From CBDFHF01 sp965247565 (GTDB lineage Bacteria; Pseudomonadota; Gammaproteobacteria; Methylococcales; Methylomonadaceae), in contig CBDFHF010000003.1 of NCBI GenBank assembly GCA_965247565.1, positions 806,001-870,000 of the forward strand: DNA of 64,000 nt, read 5' to 3'. The position numbers and the translations under genes are program-made. Below, piece after piece: positions 7,563-15,722 of the stretch. Positions within the stretch are counted from its first letter, which is position 1. Each line of letters begins with the position of its first letter. The notes beneath the pieces were generated by a model. That model saw only the letters and a list, made by a program, of their open reading frames with translations, did no database searches and was not told the origin of the DNA.

Positions 7563-8367
7563 GATTCAGCGAAGAAAATTCAAAAATTTCTTTCTGCCTT
7601 GGGAAGTCAATGCGGACATCCTCAGCTTTTTTTCTTAGATATTTTGCACATTTAGCCCATTCCTTAGGGTTAGAAATGTTGCAAAGTTCAATATAAAGGA
7701 CACTGAGCTCACCAGTTAAAATTACTGGAGATGCTAGCCGAACAAATCCTGCTCGACTCAAAGTTGCTCTGAAAGTAACGGGATAGGGTTTTTCAACTAA
7801 GTCGGCTCTATACGCTTCATATCGAACCAGAGCTGTAACCTGCGACGCACCAAGTTGGTTCTGGCTTGCAAAGTTTCTTGCTCTGTTGGCATCCACTATC
7901 TCAGTTGTTGATTGTTCGGTAATGTCGTTATTAGTGCTGCAAAAAAGTGCATAGTGAGCGCGTTTATTGCCCTTTTTTGTTAAATTGCCCCTGCTTGTGA
8001 TGATCATGTGTTCAGGTAGGTTAATTTGTCCAACTTCAACATCATAGTAATCGAGCCACAGCAATATCAGGCCAGGTTCTGCATCTATGCTCTTTGCCGG
8101 GCTTTTCATTGGTGAAAAAAGGACATCAATCATGCCGTGCTTTTGATGGACAGCGTTAGCAGTTTCCCCAAGTGAGTTACCAATGCCCCAGGCAAATAGT
8201 CCATTACCAGCCCTTCTTTCCAATTCTTTACGTAATAGAATTTTTTCCAAAGGCTGTCCAGACTCGGTGCCCATTTTAGTCCAACAAAAAACATTGGGTA
8301 TTTGTCTTTCTTCTTTTGGTAAAGATCCGGTCGAATTCAAATTAGGTTGGAAATTGGATGTCAGCAT
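7507..8367 (-). CDS. Uncharacterised WGIGN-motif protein
   Basis: A 286-residue soluble protein. The N-terminal part reads FCWTKMGTESGQPLEKILLRKELERRAGNG and continues FAWGIGNSLG, followed by IDVLFSPMKSPAKS, HMIITSRG and HYALFCS. I recall this pattern from hypothetical proteins in accessory regions of diverse bacteria, but no function. The R-K-x-x-E...G-x-F-x-W-G-x-G segment also occurs in the protein at 10462-11040, suggesting a shared domain. The gene is transcribed divergently from a small regulator-like gene at 8412 across a 44-bp AT-rich gap. Function unknown; location in the cargo suggests defence or modification. Confidence 0.6.
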   Translation of the reverse strand: MLTSNFQPNLNSTGSLPKEERQIPNVFCWTKMGTESGQPLEKILLRKELERRAGNGLFAWGIGNSLGETANAVHQKHGMIDVLFSPMKSPAKSIDAEPGLILLWLDYYDVEVGQINLPEHMIITSRGNLTKKGNKRAHYALFCSTNNDITEQSTTEIVDANRARNFASQNQLGASQVTALVRYEAYRADLVEKPYPVTFRATLSRAGFVRLASPVILTGELSVLYIELCNISNPKEWAKCAKYLRKKAEDVRIDFPRQKEIFEFSSLNHESESLEPKSRANNNHRW

Positions 8368-8411
8368 GATCTATCATAATTTGCAGTTTTGTGATATTAT
8401 AGCATAAAATT

Positions 8412-8759
8412 ATGAGAAAAGTGCAAAAACAATGGCCTGATATTGCGGGCGAGCTAAGCGATCAATTACGTAACTGTAAATTATCAAACAATGAATTATC
8501 CATAGCTTCTGGCGTTAATTATTTTGCGATACGCCGATTTCGCAAGGATGGCGTGTGGAACAAGACAAGCGGAGCCATTATGCTTTGCACTTTTTTTAAG
8601 ATTTCTGAATTTAAATATAAAAAAGTGCAAAATACTGAGCTTGATAAGTTGATATCAGAACTAATTTCTGTATGGGATGGATCTGAATCTCATGCCCAAT
8701 TACTAACTAAGTTGATTCAAAGTACAAAGTCCTTTAAAGTTGAGGGGCGTTGCAGGTGA
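8412..8759 (+). CDS. Small HTH-type regulator-like protein
   Basis: A 115-residue basic protein. The segment LSNNELSIASGVNYFAIRRFRKDGVWNKTSGAIMLCTFF (about residues 25-63) resembles a helix-turn-helix of the XRE/lambda-repressor type, with the turn around SGVNYFAIRR. It lies divergent to the WGIGN gene and 45 bp upstream of the ImmA/IrrE protease gene on the same strand. A natural role is repressor of one or both units, with the Zn-protease cleaving it on a stress signal (inference from known ImmA/ImmR pairs). Confidence 0.5.
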   Translation: MRKVQKQWPDIAGELSDQLRNCKLSNNELSIASGVNYFAIRRFRKDGVWNKTSGAIMLCTFFKISEFKYKKVQNTELDKLISELISVWDGSESHAQLLTKLIQSTKSFKVEGRCR

Positions 8760-8804
8760 AAAATGATCGATTTGTGTGTAAAACTATGAATTTAATATAG
8801 AAAG

Positions 8805-9815
8805 GTGGCTATTTTCCCAAAGAATACCGAAGAATTTAAGAGGCGTCTAACAAATTCGACAGGATTAACTGAATCTGCTATTTCGGCTGCTTGGCCAGAA
8901 TGGTGGAGCGAGACGGCAGATTCCTCGCCGTCATCACAGGCTGATCTTCGGTTTACACTTGCGCGGAAATTAGGACTTGATCCTCGCTCACTACTGGATG
9001 AAGAAACCCCGAGGTTCATGTGGGATAATGCCGCAAAATACAAAAATTTCCGAGGAGATCCAATATTTGCTCGGTCGGCAATCAGTTCTTTCGGTATTGC
9101 GATTGGCAGGATGTTGATGAAAGGATGCCCAAATCATGTTATTTTTCAGAATCTTGATCCATTGAGGCTTAGAAAAACCCTATTGACCTCGCGACCATTT
9201 GTGGATATTTCCAGTTTGATAGCATTTTTATGGGGCGTTGGAATACCAGTGATACATTTGCGTATTAATCCCTTAGCGTCCAAGCATATGTGTGCAATGT
9301 CCGTTCGCGTTGGAGACCGTTATGCAATATTACTCGCAAGGGATTCCAGCTATCCAGCACCCACCGCATTCCATTTAGCCCATGAAATAGCACATATTTT
9401 ACTTGGCCATTTGCCAGGGGATGGATCAATAGTTGATATGGTAGGTCCTGAGGAAAGAGTTGATGAAAATGACCCTGAAGAAATTGCTGCTGATCGTTTT
9501 GCACTTGAATTATTGACAGGCAATCCAGATACTTTTGTTGAAAATATTGGAATTGGTAGAAGCGCCCGTCAATTGGCAACTGAAGTAATTCGTGTTGGGC
9601 ATGCTTATGCGATTGAACCTGGAACACTGGCTTTATGCTATGGCTTTTCCTCTAAAGACTGGGGGGTTGCAAATAAATCAATGCACTATATATATAATCA
9701 ACCAAGCCCAGTATGGGAAGTCATAAATAAGATTGCAATAAAACAATTGGAGTGGGAAGAAATAAGTGATGAGTCATCTGCCTATTTACGGGCCGTAGTG
9801 GGGGGTATAAATTGA
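8805..9815 (+). CDS. ImmA/IrrE family metallo-endopeptidase
   Basis: A 336-residue protein with the gluzincin motif HEIAH (within FHLAHEIAHILLGH, about residue 193). A downstream acidic helix, DPEEIAADRFALELL, probably supplies the third zinc ligand. The N-terminal 120 residues are helical, possibly DNA- or partner-binding. I chose the GTG at 8805 because an in-frame stop lies 12 bp upstream and no ATG precedes conserved sequence. Known: ImmA/IrrE proteases cleave partner repressors or antitoxins. Its stop overlaps the start of the PIN-like gene, so the two form a coupled pair. Confidence 0.85.
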   Translation: MAIFPKNTEEFKRRLTNSTGLTESAISAAWPEWWSETADSSPSSQADLRFTLARKLGLDPRSLLDEETPRFMWDNAAKYKNFRGDPIFARSAISSFGIAIGRMLMKGCPNHVIFQNLDPLRLRKTLLTSRPFVDISSLIAFLWGVGIPVIHLRINPLASKHMCAMSVRVGDRYAILLARDSSYPAPTAFHLAHEIAHILLGHLPGDGSIVDMVGPEERVDENDPEEIAADRFALELLTGNPDTFVENIGIGRSARQLATEVIRVGHAYAIEPGTLALCYGFSSKDWGVANKSMHYIYNQPSPVWEVINKIAIKQLEWEEISDESSAYLRAVVGGIN

Positions 9816-10465
9816 TCACTTCGCTGATGGATAATGATGTGTTACATAAAACTACCTCGTATGGTTTGCTTCGAAGCATTTTTGATGAAGCAGCAGTACG
9901 TAATGAAAAATACGGAGTATTGGGTGCCGCTAAACATGTGGTTCGTAAGAAACTAAAAAAACGTCCGCCATCAAGGGGTTATGATTGTGCCCTGGAAGAA
10001 TTTAACTCTGTTTTCGCTTTTTTAACGGAACTTGAGCCAACCTCAGAAGAGGTTGGACTTGCTGCCGAACTCGAATACGAGGCCCAATGCTTAAATTTGG
10101 AATTTGACTCAGGCGAAAGCATACTATGTTCTATTTTGCTTATTCGAGAACTTAATCATATTCTGACGGGAGATAAGAGGGCAATTGTAGCTGTTGAGGG
10201 ATTAATTACAGGTAAGAAGATTTCAGAAAAAATTGCCTTCAAACTGATTTGTTTAGAGCAAGCTTTTCAATGGCTATTGGAACGACATGGTGCCCACTAC
10301 ATCCGAACTGCAGTATGTTCAGAAAGGGATGTAGATCGTGCAATTTCCAATTGCTTTAGTTGTACATCTCCAGAAATCCCATCCGAATCCACAGGACTTG
10401 GACTAACAAGTTATATTTTAAATCTAAGAGCGTCAGCGCCAACGGCTTTAGCGGCAGATTCCTAG
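9812..10465 (+). CDS. PIN-like nuclease, probable toxin partner of the ImmA/IrrE protease
   Basis: A 217-residue protein with the PIN pattern: an N-terminal strand with Asp (SLMDNDVLHKTTSYGLL), a central acidic segment LEFDSGESILCSILLIRE (about residues 97-114) and LTGDKRAI (about 117-124). Together these give the D...E...D metal-binding set of RNases. I kept the TTG start at 9812 because the first PIN strand would be lost with the ATG at 9827. It overlaps the protease stop by 3 bp. Likely a toxin or effector nuclease controlled by the protease (inference). The 3' end overlaps a convergent gene by 4 bp. Confidence 0.6.
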   Translation: MITSLMDNDVLHKTTSYGLLRSIFDEAAVRNEKYGVLGAAKHVVRKKLKKRPPSRGYDCALEEFNSVFAFLTELEPTSEEVGLAAELEYEAQCLNLEFDSGESILCSILLIRELNHILTGDKRAIVAVEGLITGKKISEKIAFKLICLEQAFQWLLERHGAHYIRTAVCSERDVDRAISNCFSCTSPEIPSESTGLGLTSYILNLRASAPTALAADS

Positions 10466-11040
10466 TTTTTTAGAAAAACGGCATACGGATCGCAAAGCTC
10501 GGCAATAAGGCTGACCTGAATTGGGGGTGTTTCTTCAAGAGAATAAGTGAGCTCGGTATTATCAGAAATTTCCAAACAGGCCTTATCTACTCTTCCTGCG
10601 ATATATTGGCTACCTTGTCGACCTAAGCTTCTGCCAATTGCAACTTTAGTTTGATCAAGAGGTAGTGAAAAACTTTCTTCATGGAGATTCTTAATTGCCA
10701 GAGCAAACTGAGATCCCAAAACATTAATTGCATCTGGGACAATTTTCCAATTTACACCATCAATCGAATACTGGTTTGCTCTAACAGGTGCTGCATTATG
10801 TTTTGACTTCATCTCCTGCATGCAAAGGTATATCTTTCCGCCCTTCGAAACATGATTGATTGCAAATGGCTGAACCATGGTGGATGGATGACAGGTATTA
10901 CCCCCATAACCCCAAAGAGCAAATCCAGCCTCTTCAATTTCACGAGTTTTTCTTGCAATAATATCCTCAAGTGATTCACTTGCATGAACACCGACTTTCA
11001 TGAATATAATACCTTGATTAGGCTTGATAATTTCCGTCAT
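10462..11040 (-). CDS. Uncharacterised WGYGGN-motif protein, coupled to a BpsA-like enzyme
   Basis: A 192-residue soluble protein. Conserved-looking blocks are QGIIFMKVGVHASE, LEDIIARKTREIEEAGFALW followed by GYGGNTCHP, KIYLCMQEMKSKH, YSIDGVNW and IAGRVDKACLEI. I recall very similar hypothetical proteins next to enzymes annotated as bis-aminopropyl spermidine synthase family, as here; the function is not known to me. Its ATG overlaps the stop of that upstream gene (ATGA), so the products are probably made together. It shares an R-K-x-x-E...W-G-x-G segment with the 7507-8367 protein. A nucleotide- or base-binding fold is possible but unproven. Confidence 0.65.
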   Translation of the reverse strand: MTEIIKPNQGIIFMKVGVHASESLEDIIARKTREIEEAGFALWGYGGNTCHPSTMVQPFAINHVSKGGKIYLCMQEMKSKHNAAPVRANQYSIDGVNWKIVPDAINVLGSQFALAIKNLHEESFSLPLDQTKVAIGRSLGRQGSQYIAGRVDKACLEISDNTELTYSLEETPPIQVSLIAELCDPYAVFLKN

Positions 11041-11876
11041 TTAGTTTCCTTAAATAATTCAAATCTGTATTCAGATTCATGGGCTTTGCCATAATCAACT
11101 CGCATTTCTTCCCTGACATATTTGATCTTTGGATGGTTATTATGTCCATAGAAATGAGCAAGGCGAACTGGATCAATAATTGGCATTGATAACCCAGGCA
11201 TAAGAGCCCCTGGCAAGGATTTCAAAACTAAATTACAGGATAGAAGGTTTGGATTGTCATCTAGGTGATATCCGTGCAACCGCGAACCCATATTTTGGAT
11301 ATAAAAGTCTGATTCCAAAGCGAATTTTTGTGTTGCCGCTAGTACTTGTTGTGGCCAATCAAGATCATGATCGTCGGCAATCACAACCGTACCTTCCCCA
11401 TTATAACCAACGGCTTCCATTCCTCGCTGAACAAACACCTTTACGCTTTCACCATCGTTGCTGGCACCCCATGGTGGATTAGTATAAAAACAATCAAATT
11501 TTTCTTTTGATGGAAAGGCATCCAAACAATTATATAGATGGGCACTAAGATTTGTAATCTGCTCTTCGGCTGCAAAACGAGATACAGCATTGCAAATTCT
11601 TTCATCAAAATCGAAAACTACTATTTCGTTTGGACCGTAATCGAGAATTTCTCGGTGATGAAGATATGCAACACACACGCTGATTGCATCTCCATCACCA
11701 ATGAACGCCAATTTTTTTCCATTAGCCCACTTAGCAATCAATTCACTTTGCAAAACCATGTCACCGGTTTTCATGTAAATTTGATCAAATATTCGTAACG
11801 GTCTAGGCCTGTTTTGAACAACATCTGAAATGGCATTGATTGCTACCCTCAGATCAATTTCCTTTTTTTTTGTCAT
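11037..11876 (-). CDS. BpsA-like (bis-aminopropyl spermidine synthase family) Rossmann enzyme
   Basis: A 279-residue protein. The central Rossmann core has KLAFIGDGDAIS (about residue 54, nucleotide/SAM-type loop), EIVVFDFDERICNAV (acidic end of strand 2) and FDCFYTNPPWGASNDG (about residue 130). The NPPW motif resembles both amino-methyltransferases and the catalytic loop of branched-polyamine synthases. The N-terminus (AINAISDVVQNRPRPLRIFDQIYM) fits the winged-helix region seen in this family. True polyamine synthesis is doubtful in this mobile context. A nucleic-acid or nucleotide transfer reaction is an equally good guess. First gene of a two-gene operon. Confidence 0.65.
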   Translation of the reverse strand: MTKKKEIDLRVAINAISDVVQNRPRPLRIFDQIYMKTGDMVLQSELIAKWANGKKLAFIGDGDAISVCVAYLHHREILDYGPNEIVVFDFDERICNAVSRFAAEEQITNLSAHLYNCLDAFPSKEKFDCFYTNPPWGASNDGESVKVFVQRGMEAVGYNGEGTVVIADDHDLDWPQQVLAATQKFALESDFYIQNMGSRLHGYHLDDNPNLLSCNLVLKSLPGALMPGLSMPIIDPVRLAHFYGHNNHPKIKYVREEMRVDYGKAHESEYRFELFKETK

Positions 11877-12561
11877 TGCGATCCAGATTAAATTTTATAG
11901 ATTGGAACTTTAATAAATCTCTAACTAATTCTATCAGTATTTTTTACTGGATTGGTTGAAATTTTATTAACTACAAAGTCAATGTAGTATTTCGGAATTA
12001 TCGTTTCATGGGGATGAGTTAGCAGTGGCTACCTCAAGATTAGTTACTTTATAACGGACATGCATTGCCGATTAATAGTGTTGGTGTACCATGTCTTTTG
12101 AGACACCTTACAATACACTAAAACTGTGTACAGCTAGTTATGCAAGTGCGGTAGCATTTTCTTGGCGTGTTGGCATTCATCGATATTAACTGGCATTGCA
12201 CCAAGCTGTTGATTGAGTTCTTCCCGCCAATTTGGCTCTACCTAGGGGTGGCAATTATCCACACATTACGAATACGCCTATTCGACGAATGATTAGCATT
12301 GCAAAACAGCTTTCAATATTTGCTAGTACCGAGCGCAGAGTTCTCTAGTCAGAAAACTAAAGATGGCTCATTCTTTCGCATGTATTTTGCCGTGGTCAGA
12401 TACAAGCAGCCAACCTCAACCTCTTTTTCTTTCAATCTCATCTTGTTTTGTCCTTGCCTCATTTCAGATTAAACCCAAGTCACGTTTTGGGCTGGGGTCA
12501 GTTTGCTGCTGTGTTAGCTTTGCATTTTACTTGCTTCTGCATGATTTCTATACTCGAATAG
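11877..12561. other. 685-bp intergenic stretch with gene debris
   Basis: No intact gene. On the minus strand, 12134-12243 reads EPNWREELNQQLGAMPVNID, then ECQHAKKMLPHLHN and a stop. This is a plausible C-terminal fragment of a lost protein, preceded by an in-frame stop. An open frame at 12363-12614 (+) is rich in Ser/Cys/Phe and low-complexity, and I regard it as noise. The promoter of the BpsA-like gene presumably lies at the left end. Confidence 0.4.
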
Positions 12562-13215
12562 TTACTCTACACAACGCACATCATCATGCCGAGGATTATT
12601 CACATAGTCACTGATCGGTGTTGCCACCATTTGGGTATAGGCTGGGTTGGAAAGCAATGCAAAGGCTTCATGTTCCTTGGCTGTTTTATCTAACCAGTGC
12701 GTATAGTGATCGGGGGTTATGATTACCGGCATACGGTCATGAATTTGGTTCATGAAGTCAGCCGCTTGCGTGGTAATGATGGTGCACGAGTACAGTGACT
12801 CCTGATCATGTTGCCAATGTTCCCAAAGTCCGGCCAAGGCAAATAATCCATGGTCCTGGCGGTGGATATGAAAAGCCTGTTTGTGATCTTCTCGTTTCTG
12901 CCACTCGTAAAATCCAGAGGCGACGATCAGACACCGGCGCTTATCAAACGCTACGCGAAACGAGGGTTTCTCACGGAGGGTTTCCGCTCGGGCATTGATT
13001 AAATGGGGGCTGTTTTTAGTGTCTTTCGCCCACGAGGGCACTAAGCCCCAGAACAGATGCACCGCTTTTAGCGATGTATCTTCCAGCTCGACAATGCTGA
13101 GAATTTTCTGAGCGGGCGTGATGTTGTAGCTGGCTTGAAAGCGTGGCGGTCGCTGCAAGTGGAAATGTTCAGCGATGGCTTCCGGTGTTGCGGTGAGATT
13201 AAAGCGACCACACAT
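12562..13215 (-). CDS. yedK: SOS response-associated peptidase / abasic-site sensor (YedK/HMCES)
   Basis: A 217-residue SRAP-domain protein. The start is placed at 13215 because the family requires Cys directly after Met (MCGRFNL), which forms the thiazolidine link to abasic DNA. A GAGGAG ribosome-binding site lies 7 bp upstream. Other active-site landmarks are ASYNITP (Asn), NARAET, SGFYEWQ (Glu) and IHDRMPVI (His). It crosslinks to abasic sites in single-stranded DNA and shields them. It follows umuC by 80 bp on the same strand, making an SOS translesion cassette. Confidence 0.93.
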   Translation of the reverse strand: MCGRFNLTATPEAIAEHFHLQRPPRFQASYNITPAQKILSIVELEDTSLKAVHLFWGLVPSWAKDTKNSPHLINARAETLREKPSFRVAFDKRRCLIVASGFYEWQKREDHKQAFHIHRQDHGLFALAGLWEHWQHDQESLYSCTIITTQAADFMNQIHDRMPVIITPDHYTHWLDKTAKEHEAFALLSNPAYTQMVATPISDYVNNPRHDDVRCVE

Positions 13216-13294
13216 CGAGTATCTCCTCGATGACAATCTTAGTGCGAAAACCCCAAGTGAGGCATCTTAGTCTAACTCACTTTCCCTCGTCGAC

Positions 13295-14572
13295 CTATGA
13301 CGCTTGAATCAATTCATCCCAGTTCGTGGTATAGCCGGGTGATTTGAAATTCTGTTGCATCTGCCATGGTGCCTTAAATCCTTCACTGCCCAGTTTTAAG
13401 GTTTGTCTGCCATAGCGCTGGTTGATGGCATCCAGGACGCCCATCAATTTAGCATTTTGAGCATGGCTTGAATCTGATTCATCAAAAAATAAATCCCGTT
13501 GTTGTCCTGCCTCCGGTACCAGATCGTTTAATAACACACCGGCCTTTTGGTACAAGTGACCAGGCCGATACAGGCGTTTAACGATCCAGATCGCCGTTCT
13601 GACCAGAAAACGCGTATCGTTGGTGGGCGATGGCAGGGCAACGGTTTGACTGTTGCCGTAATAGGGACGATTGGCAAACGGGCTGGTTTGAATAAAGACA
13701 CTGATACTGTTGGCGTAGGAGCGTTGTGCCCGTGCTTTTTCTGCGGCACGCGAGGTATACAGCGTCACTGATTCAATCAGGCTGTCCAGTGACGTCACCG
13801 GGCTGCCAAAGCTGCGGGTACTGGCAATGTTTTGTTTTGGCGGTGAAACCTGTTCCAGATTAAGACACGCGATACCATTGAGTTCAGCAATGGTTTTTGC
13901 CATCACCACACTGAACTGGTCACGCAAGGTCCTTGAGTGCGCTTGTTTTAAATCCAAGACCGTAACAATGCCCACTTGTTTGAGCTTTGCTGAAAGTTTT
14001 GCACCGATGCCCCAGACTTCACCAACGGGTAGGGAAGCAAAGAGTGAATCGGTCATCGTCTTTGGCATAGTCGTCAAGTTACAGACCCCGGCATATTCCG
14101 GTCGTTTTTTGGCGCAATGGTTGGCCAGTTTCGCCAAGGTTTTGGTCGCACCGATACCGACACATACCGGCATGCCGGTCCACTGTAAAATAGTCGCTTT
14201 AATGTCTTGACCATAGCGGGTTAAATCTTGATTGCCGAACCCTGCCAGGGATAGAAACGATTCATCTACGGAATAGATTTCCTGGTCTGGGCTGAACTGG
14301 CGCAGAATTGTCATTACGCGATTGCTGACGTCGGCATACAGCGCGTAATTGCTCGATAAGGCAATGACTGCACCGGGTTTATACTGTTCTTTAACTTGAA
14401 ACCAGGGAGCCCCCATTTTAATGCCTAAGCGTTTCGCGGCCTCCGAACGACTGACGCAGCAGCCATCGTTATTCGAAAGGACGACCACAGCTTTGCCTTT
14501 CAACTTGGGGTTAAACAGGGTTTCACAGCTTGCGTAAAAATTATTGCAGTCGATTAAGGCGATGGCCTGCAT
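13295..14572 (-). CDS. umuC: DNA polymerase V catalytic subunit
   Basis: A 425-residue Y-family polymerase, close to the usual 420-425 residues of UmuC. The N-terminal ALIDCNNFYASCETLF has the first metal-binding Asp. GCCVSRSEAAKRLGI is the fingers region, and EIYSVDESFLSL carries the catalytic Asp-Glu. The thumb has a helix-hairpin-helix-like VGEVWGIGAKLSAKLKQVGI. The C-terminal region includes the little-finger domain. Start ATG at 14572 overlaps the umuD stop by one base, so it is translated with umuD. Encoded in the mobile cargo rather than the core genome, as common for plasmid and transposon umuDC-like genes. Confidence 0.95.
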   Translation of the reverse strand: MQAIALIDCNNFYASCETLFNPKLKGKAVVVLSNNDGCCVSRSEAAKRLGIKMGAPWFQVKEQYKPGAVIALSSNYALYADVSNRVMTILRQFSPDQEIYSVDESFLSLAGFGNQDLTRYGQDIKATILQWTGMPVCVGIGATKTLAKLANHCAKKRPEYAGVCNLTTMPKTMTDSLFASLPVGEVWGIGAKLSAKLKQVGIVTVLDLKQAHSRTLRDQFSVVMAKTIAELNGIACLNLEQVSPPKQNIASTRSFGSPVTSLDSLIESVTLYTSRAAEKARAQRSYANSISVFIQTSPFANRPYYGNSQTVALPSPTNDTRFLVRTAIWIVKRLYRPGHLYQKAGVLLNDLVPEAGQQRDLFFDESDSSHAQNAKLMGVLDAINQRYGRQTLKLGSEGFKAPWQMQQNFKSPGYTTNWDELIQAS

Positions 14573-15159
14573 CAGACGTATTTTCTGATCGATCCGGTGA
14601 CTACACCCCAGATTTCAAAGTCCATGCCGTCCTTAATTTCAATGGCCTTAAAATCCGGATTGGCCGGGAGTAACACCGGTTGTTCCTGGTTACCGAGTGT
14701 TAACTGTTTGATGGTGAATTCGCCATCAACCACCGCCAAGACAATATCGCCCACCTTGGCGTTTTTAGACCGATCGACGATAGCCACATCTTTTGGCAGT
14801 AAACCCGCATCCCGCATGGACAAGCCGGTGATGGTGACCAAAAACGTCGCCTCTTCCTGATCCACTAAATAATCATGAATATTTAAGCGTTTCGCGATGT
14901 GGTCATCACAAGGTGAAGGAAAGCCCGCAGACACGTTTGAGGAAAACAGCGGCAATGCAACCTTCATGTCTGGGGAAGATAAAAGCCTGACAGGCTGGCT
15001 AAAATCTATCGGATCAGCCAAGCCACTTTTTGCATCGGCAAGCAAGAAATCCTTGATCTGGGTAACTTTGCTTTTGGGAATACGCAGAGGCACTGTAGCC
15101 TCCCCATAGGCGTTTCTGCCATAGGGTCTACCAAGTTTTGCTTTCGGTGTCGTGTCCAT
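14572..15159 (-). CDS. umuD: UmuD-like S24 self-cleaving protein with an extended N-terminus
   Basis: A 195-residue protein. The self-cleavage site is Ala78-Gly79 (SAGFPSP), the catalytic Ser is at about 114 (GLSMRDAG) and the Lys at about 151 (DGEFTIKQL), in normal S24 spacing. E. coli UmuD is 139 residues with cleavage at 24/25. Here about 54 extra residues precede the site, including a basic GRPYGRNAYGEATVPLRIPK that resembles a short DNA-binding or ribbon-type segment. Cleavage would activate the partner polymerase. Transcription probably starts at the palindromic operator just upstream. Confidence 0.88.
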   Translation of the reverse strand: MDTTPKAKLGRPYGRNAYGEATVPLRIPKSKVTQIKDFLLADAKSGLADPIDFSQPVRLLSSPDMKVALPLFSSNVSAGFPSPCDDHIAKRLNIHDYLVDQEEATFLVTITGLSMRDAGLLPKDVAIVDRSKNAKVGDIVLAVVDGEFTIKQLTLGNQEQPVLLPANPDFKAIEIKDGMDFEIWGVVTGSIRKYV

Positions 15160-15184
15160 GGCGATGTCCCCAGCTGTAAAAAGT

Positions 15185-15202
15185 AATTAGTGTACACTAA
15201 TT
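15185..15202. promoter_or_regulatory. Perfect 18-bp palindrome, candidate LexA/SOS operator of umuD-umuC-yedK
   Basis: AATTAGTGTACACTAATT is a perfect palindrome centred 34 bp upstream of the umuD start codon. Position upstream of an SOS cassette makes a LexA-type operator likely. The sequence differs from the enterobacterial box (CTG-N10-CAG) and is nearer to the TTAG...CTAA style of some other gammaproteobacterial groups. Alternatively the UmuD-like protein with its extra N-terminus may bind it itself. Confidence 0.6.
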
Positions 15203-15324
15203 CAATCATGCTCTGTTTGTCTTGTCAAACGGTCTCTTTTTACAGGGCCGTAATTTCGGATAAACAGCACACATTCCGTAATCCTACTAAACTATTAAAA
15301 TCATTTTCAACTTAGCTGAATTAT

Positions 15325-15675
15325 ATGGCCTACCGTCGCCGCTACCGTAAAAAACGCTCAATGGCAGGGGGAGTTTTGTCTGATACCTCCTACATTGCCA
15401 ACCGCCTGTCTTGGGTCGGGTCTGCCATTCTTGGCCTTGTTTTATTTGTTGTCTTTTATTGGTTACTCCCGATGTGGATCAATCATCAACTTAATTCACT
15501 CCAAGGCAATATGATTCGTCCGATAATGGAAGCTGTATTTGCTCGGCGCATCCATTGGGTTCAGTGGCTTGGAATCGCTTTAGCCCTAATCTGTGCCTTT
15601 TTATCCGTCCGCAATTATTTTGGTTCTCAACGCCTCATTTTTCAAGCCAGTTGGTTAGGATATGACCTTAAGTGA
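15325..15675 (+). CDS. Small two-helix membrane protein
   Basis: A 116-residue protein with a strongly basic N-terminus (MAYRRRYRKKRS). Two hydrophobic segments follow: SAILGLVLFVVFYWLLPMW at about residues 33-51 and WVQWLGIALALICAFLSV at about 78-95. A cytoplasmic N-terminus is expected. I recall similar proteins on plasmids and islands near restriction genes, without known function. It stands alone between the SOS cassette and the ATPase operon. Confidence 0.55.
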   Translation: MAYRRRYRKKRSMAGGVLSDTSYIANRLSWVGSAILGLVLFVVFYWLLPMWINHQLNSLQGNMIRPIMEAVFARRIHWVQWLGIALALICAFLSVRNYFGSQRLIFQASWLGYDLK

Positions 15676-15722
15676 CAAGGCTGTTTGTAAGGATTGAAGA
15701 GAATCATGAATCAATAATGAAA

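Noticed and set aside
9265..9627. 120-residue minus-strand frame inside the protease gene
   Set aside because: Antisense shadow of the ImmA/IrrE gene, whose HEIAH motif is in the plus frame; Gln/His-rich composition typical of a shadow.
12363..12614. 83-residue plus-strand frame
   Set aside because: Low-complexity Ser/Cys/Phe composition, overlaps the end of yedK antisense, and has no ribosome-binding site or family resemblance.
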